From positions 1 to 5,215 of the forward strand of contig WJIO01000259.1 in assembly GCA_014730235.1 (NCBI GenBank): a DNA stretch of 5,215 bases. The letters run 5' to 3'. Below the pieces are notes generated by a model that was given only the letters and a program-made list of their open reading frames with translations, was not told the DNA's origin and did no database searches. The stretch is from Candidatus Poribacteria bacterium. Lineage in GTDB: Bacteria; Poribacteria; DTPJ01; WJIO01. This document shows, in pieces, positions 5,058-5,215 of this stretch. The position numbers and the translations under genes were made by a program. Each line of letters starts with the position of its first letter. Within the stretch, counting starts at the first letter, position 1.

Positions 5058-5215
5058 GCAATAAAACAACTGACGAAAAAGAAACAAAAAATGAAAAAAC
5101 AAACACCAGGAATGATCCCTGGAAAATTAAATGGCAGGAAGTTAGTGAAAATCTGGATGTCTCAGTAGAAGAGGGTTTGGGGAATTCAGAGGTGGATAAG
5201 AGGCTTAAAGAATAC
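5054..5215 (+). CDS. N-terminus of a second P-type ATPase, P2 (Ca2+-ATPase-like) type, runs off the right edge
   Basis: The start ATG at 5054 overlaps the copper ATPase stop codon (ATGA, 4 bp), and AAGGA at 5042-5046 gives a seven-base spacer. The 54 visible codons stay open to the window edge. Residues 1-21 are a hydrophilic Lys/Glu/Asn/Thr-rich tail. Residues 27-54 (W-Q-E-V-S-E-N-L, then V-E-E-G-L, then E-V-D-K-R-L-K-E-Y) follow the pattern of the cation-transporting ATPase N-terminal domain: a Trp helix, then a GLs..Ev..Rl..yG segment. That domain starts P2-type pumps (Ca2+, Na+/K+, Mg2+) and is not found in P1B copper pumps. The ion cannot be told without the membrane helices. The overlap indicates translational coupling to the copper ATPase, so a linked role in metal or cation balance is likely. 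Confidence 0.75.
   Translation, partial: MSNKTTDEKETKNEKTNTRNDPWKIKWQEVSENLDVSVEEGLGNSEVDKRLKEY

Overview
The window is a compact, all plus-strand copper (metal) defence cluster. It probably comes from a moderately AT-rich Gram-negative respiring bacterium. The Spy/CpxP-like protein, the Tat-exported multicopper oxidase and the membrane-anchored c-type cytochrome all imply a periplasm. Strong Shine-Dalgarno sequences and a small insertion element indicate a bacterium rather than an archaeon. I cannot name the lineage from the sequence alone.

Layout: (1) The window opens inside a Spy/CpxP (LTxxQ) periplasmic metal-stress protein that runs off the left edge. (2) An AT-rich intrinsic terminator or attenuator follows at 351-392. 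(3) A small membrane protein with a SHOCT tail and (4) a membrane-anchored monoheme cytochrome c follow, 18 nt apart and each with a good ribosome binding site. (5) A 313-nt gene-free stretch (1191-1503) holds a weak GC hairpin and a 158-bp non-autonomous transposable element at 1304-1461. The element has imperfect terminal inverted repeats beginning GGCTCTTCC/GGTTCTTCC and an exact 8-bp target duplication, AATAATTA, on both sides. This is the signature of an ISL3-family MITE, and the element contains a perfect 22-bp palindrome. (6) A three-domain multicopper oxidase with all four copper motifs and a Met-rich loop comes next. (7) A CopB-type (CPH) copper P1B-ATPase follows, whose likely true start is ATG 3024. 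(8) The start of a second P-type ATPase of the P2 (Ca2+-ATPase-like) type overlaps the copper ATPase by ATGA and runs off the right edge.

Working model (inference): the ATPase moves copper out of the cytoplasm, and the oxidase detoxifies Cu(I) in the periplasm. The Spy-like protein and the SHOCT protein act in envelope metal stress. The cytochrome may link the oxidase or envelope redox state to respiration. The MITE lies 42 bp upstream of the oxidase start, so it separates the oxidase/ATPase block from the cytochrome block and may have changed its expression. The most notable points are the MITE with intact target duplication, the ATPase lacking the usual SEHP proline and carrying a P1B-1-like last helix, and the overlap of two different P-type ATPase genes.
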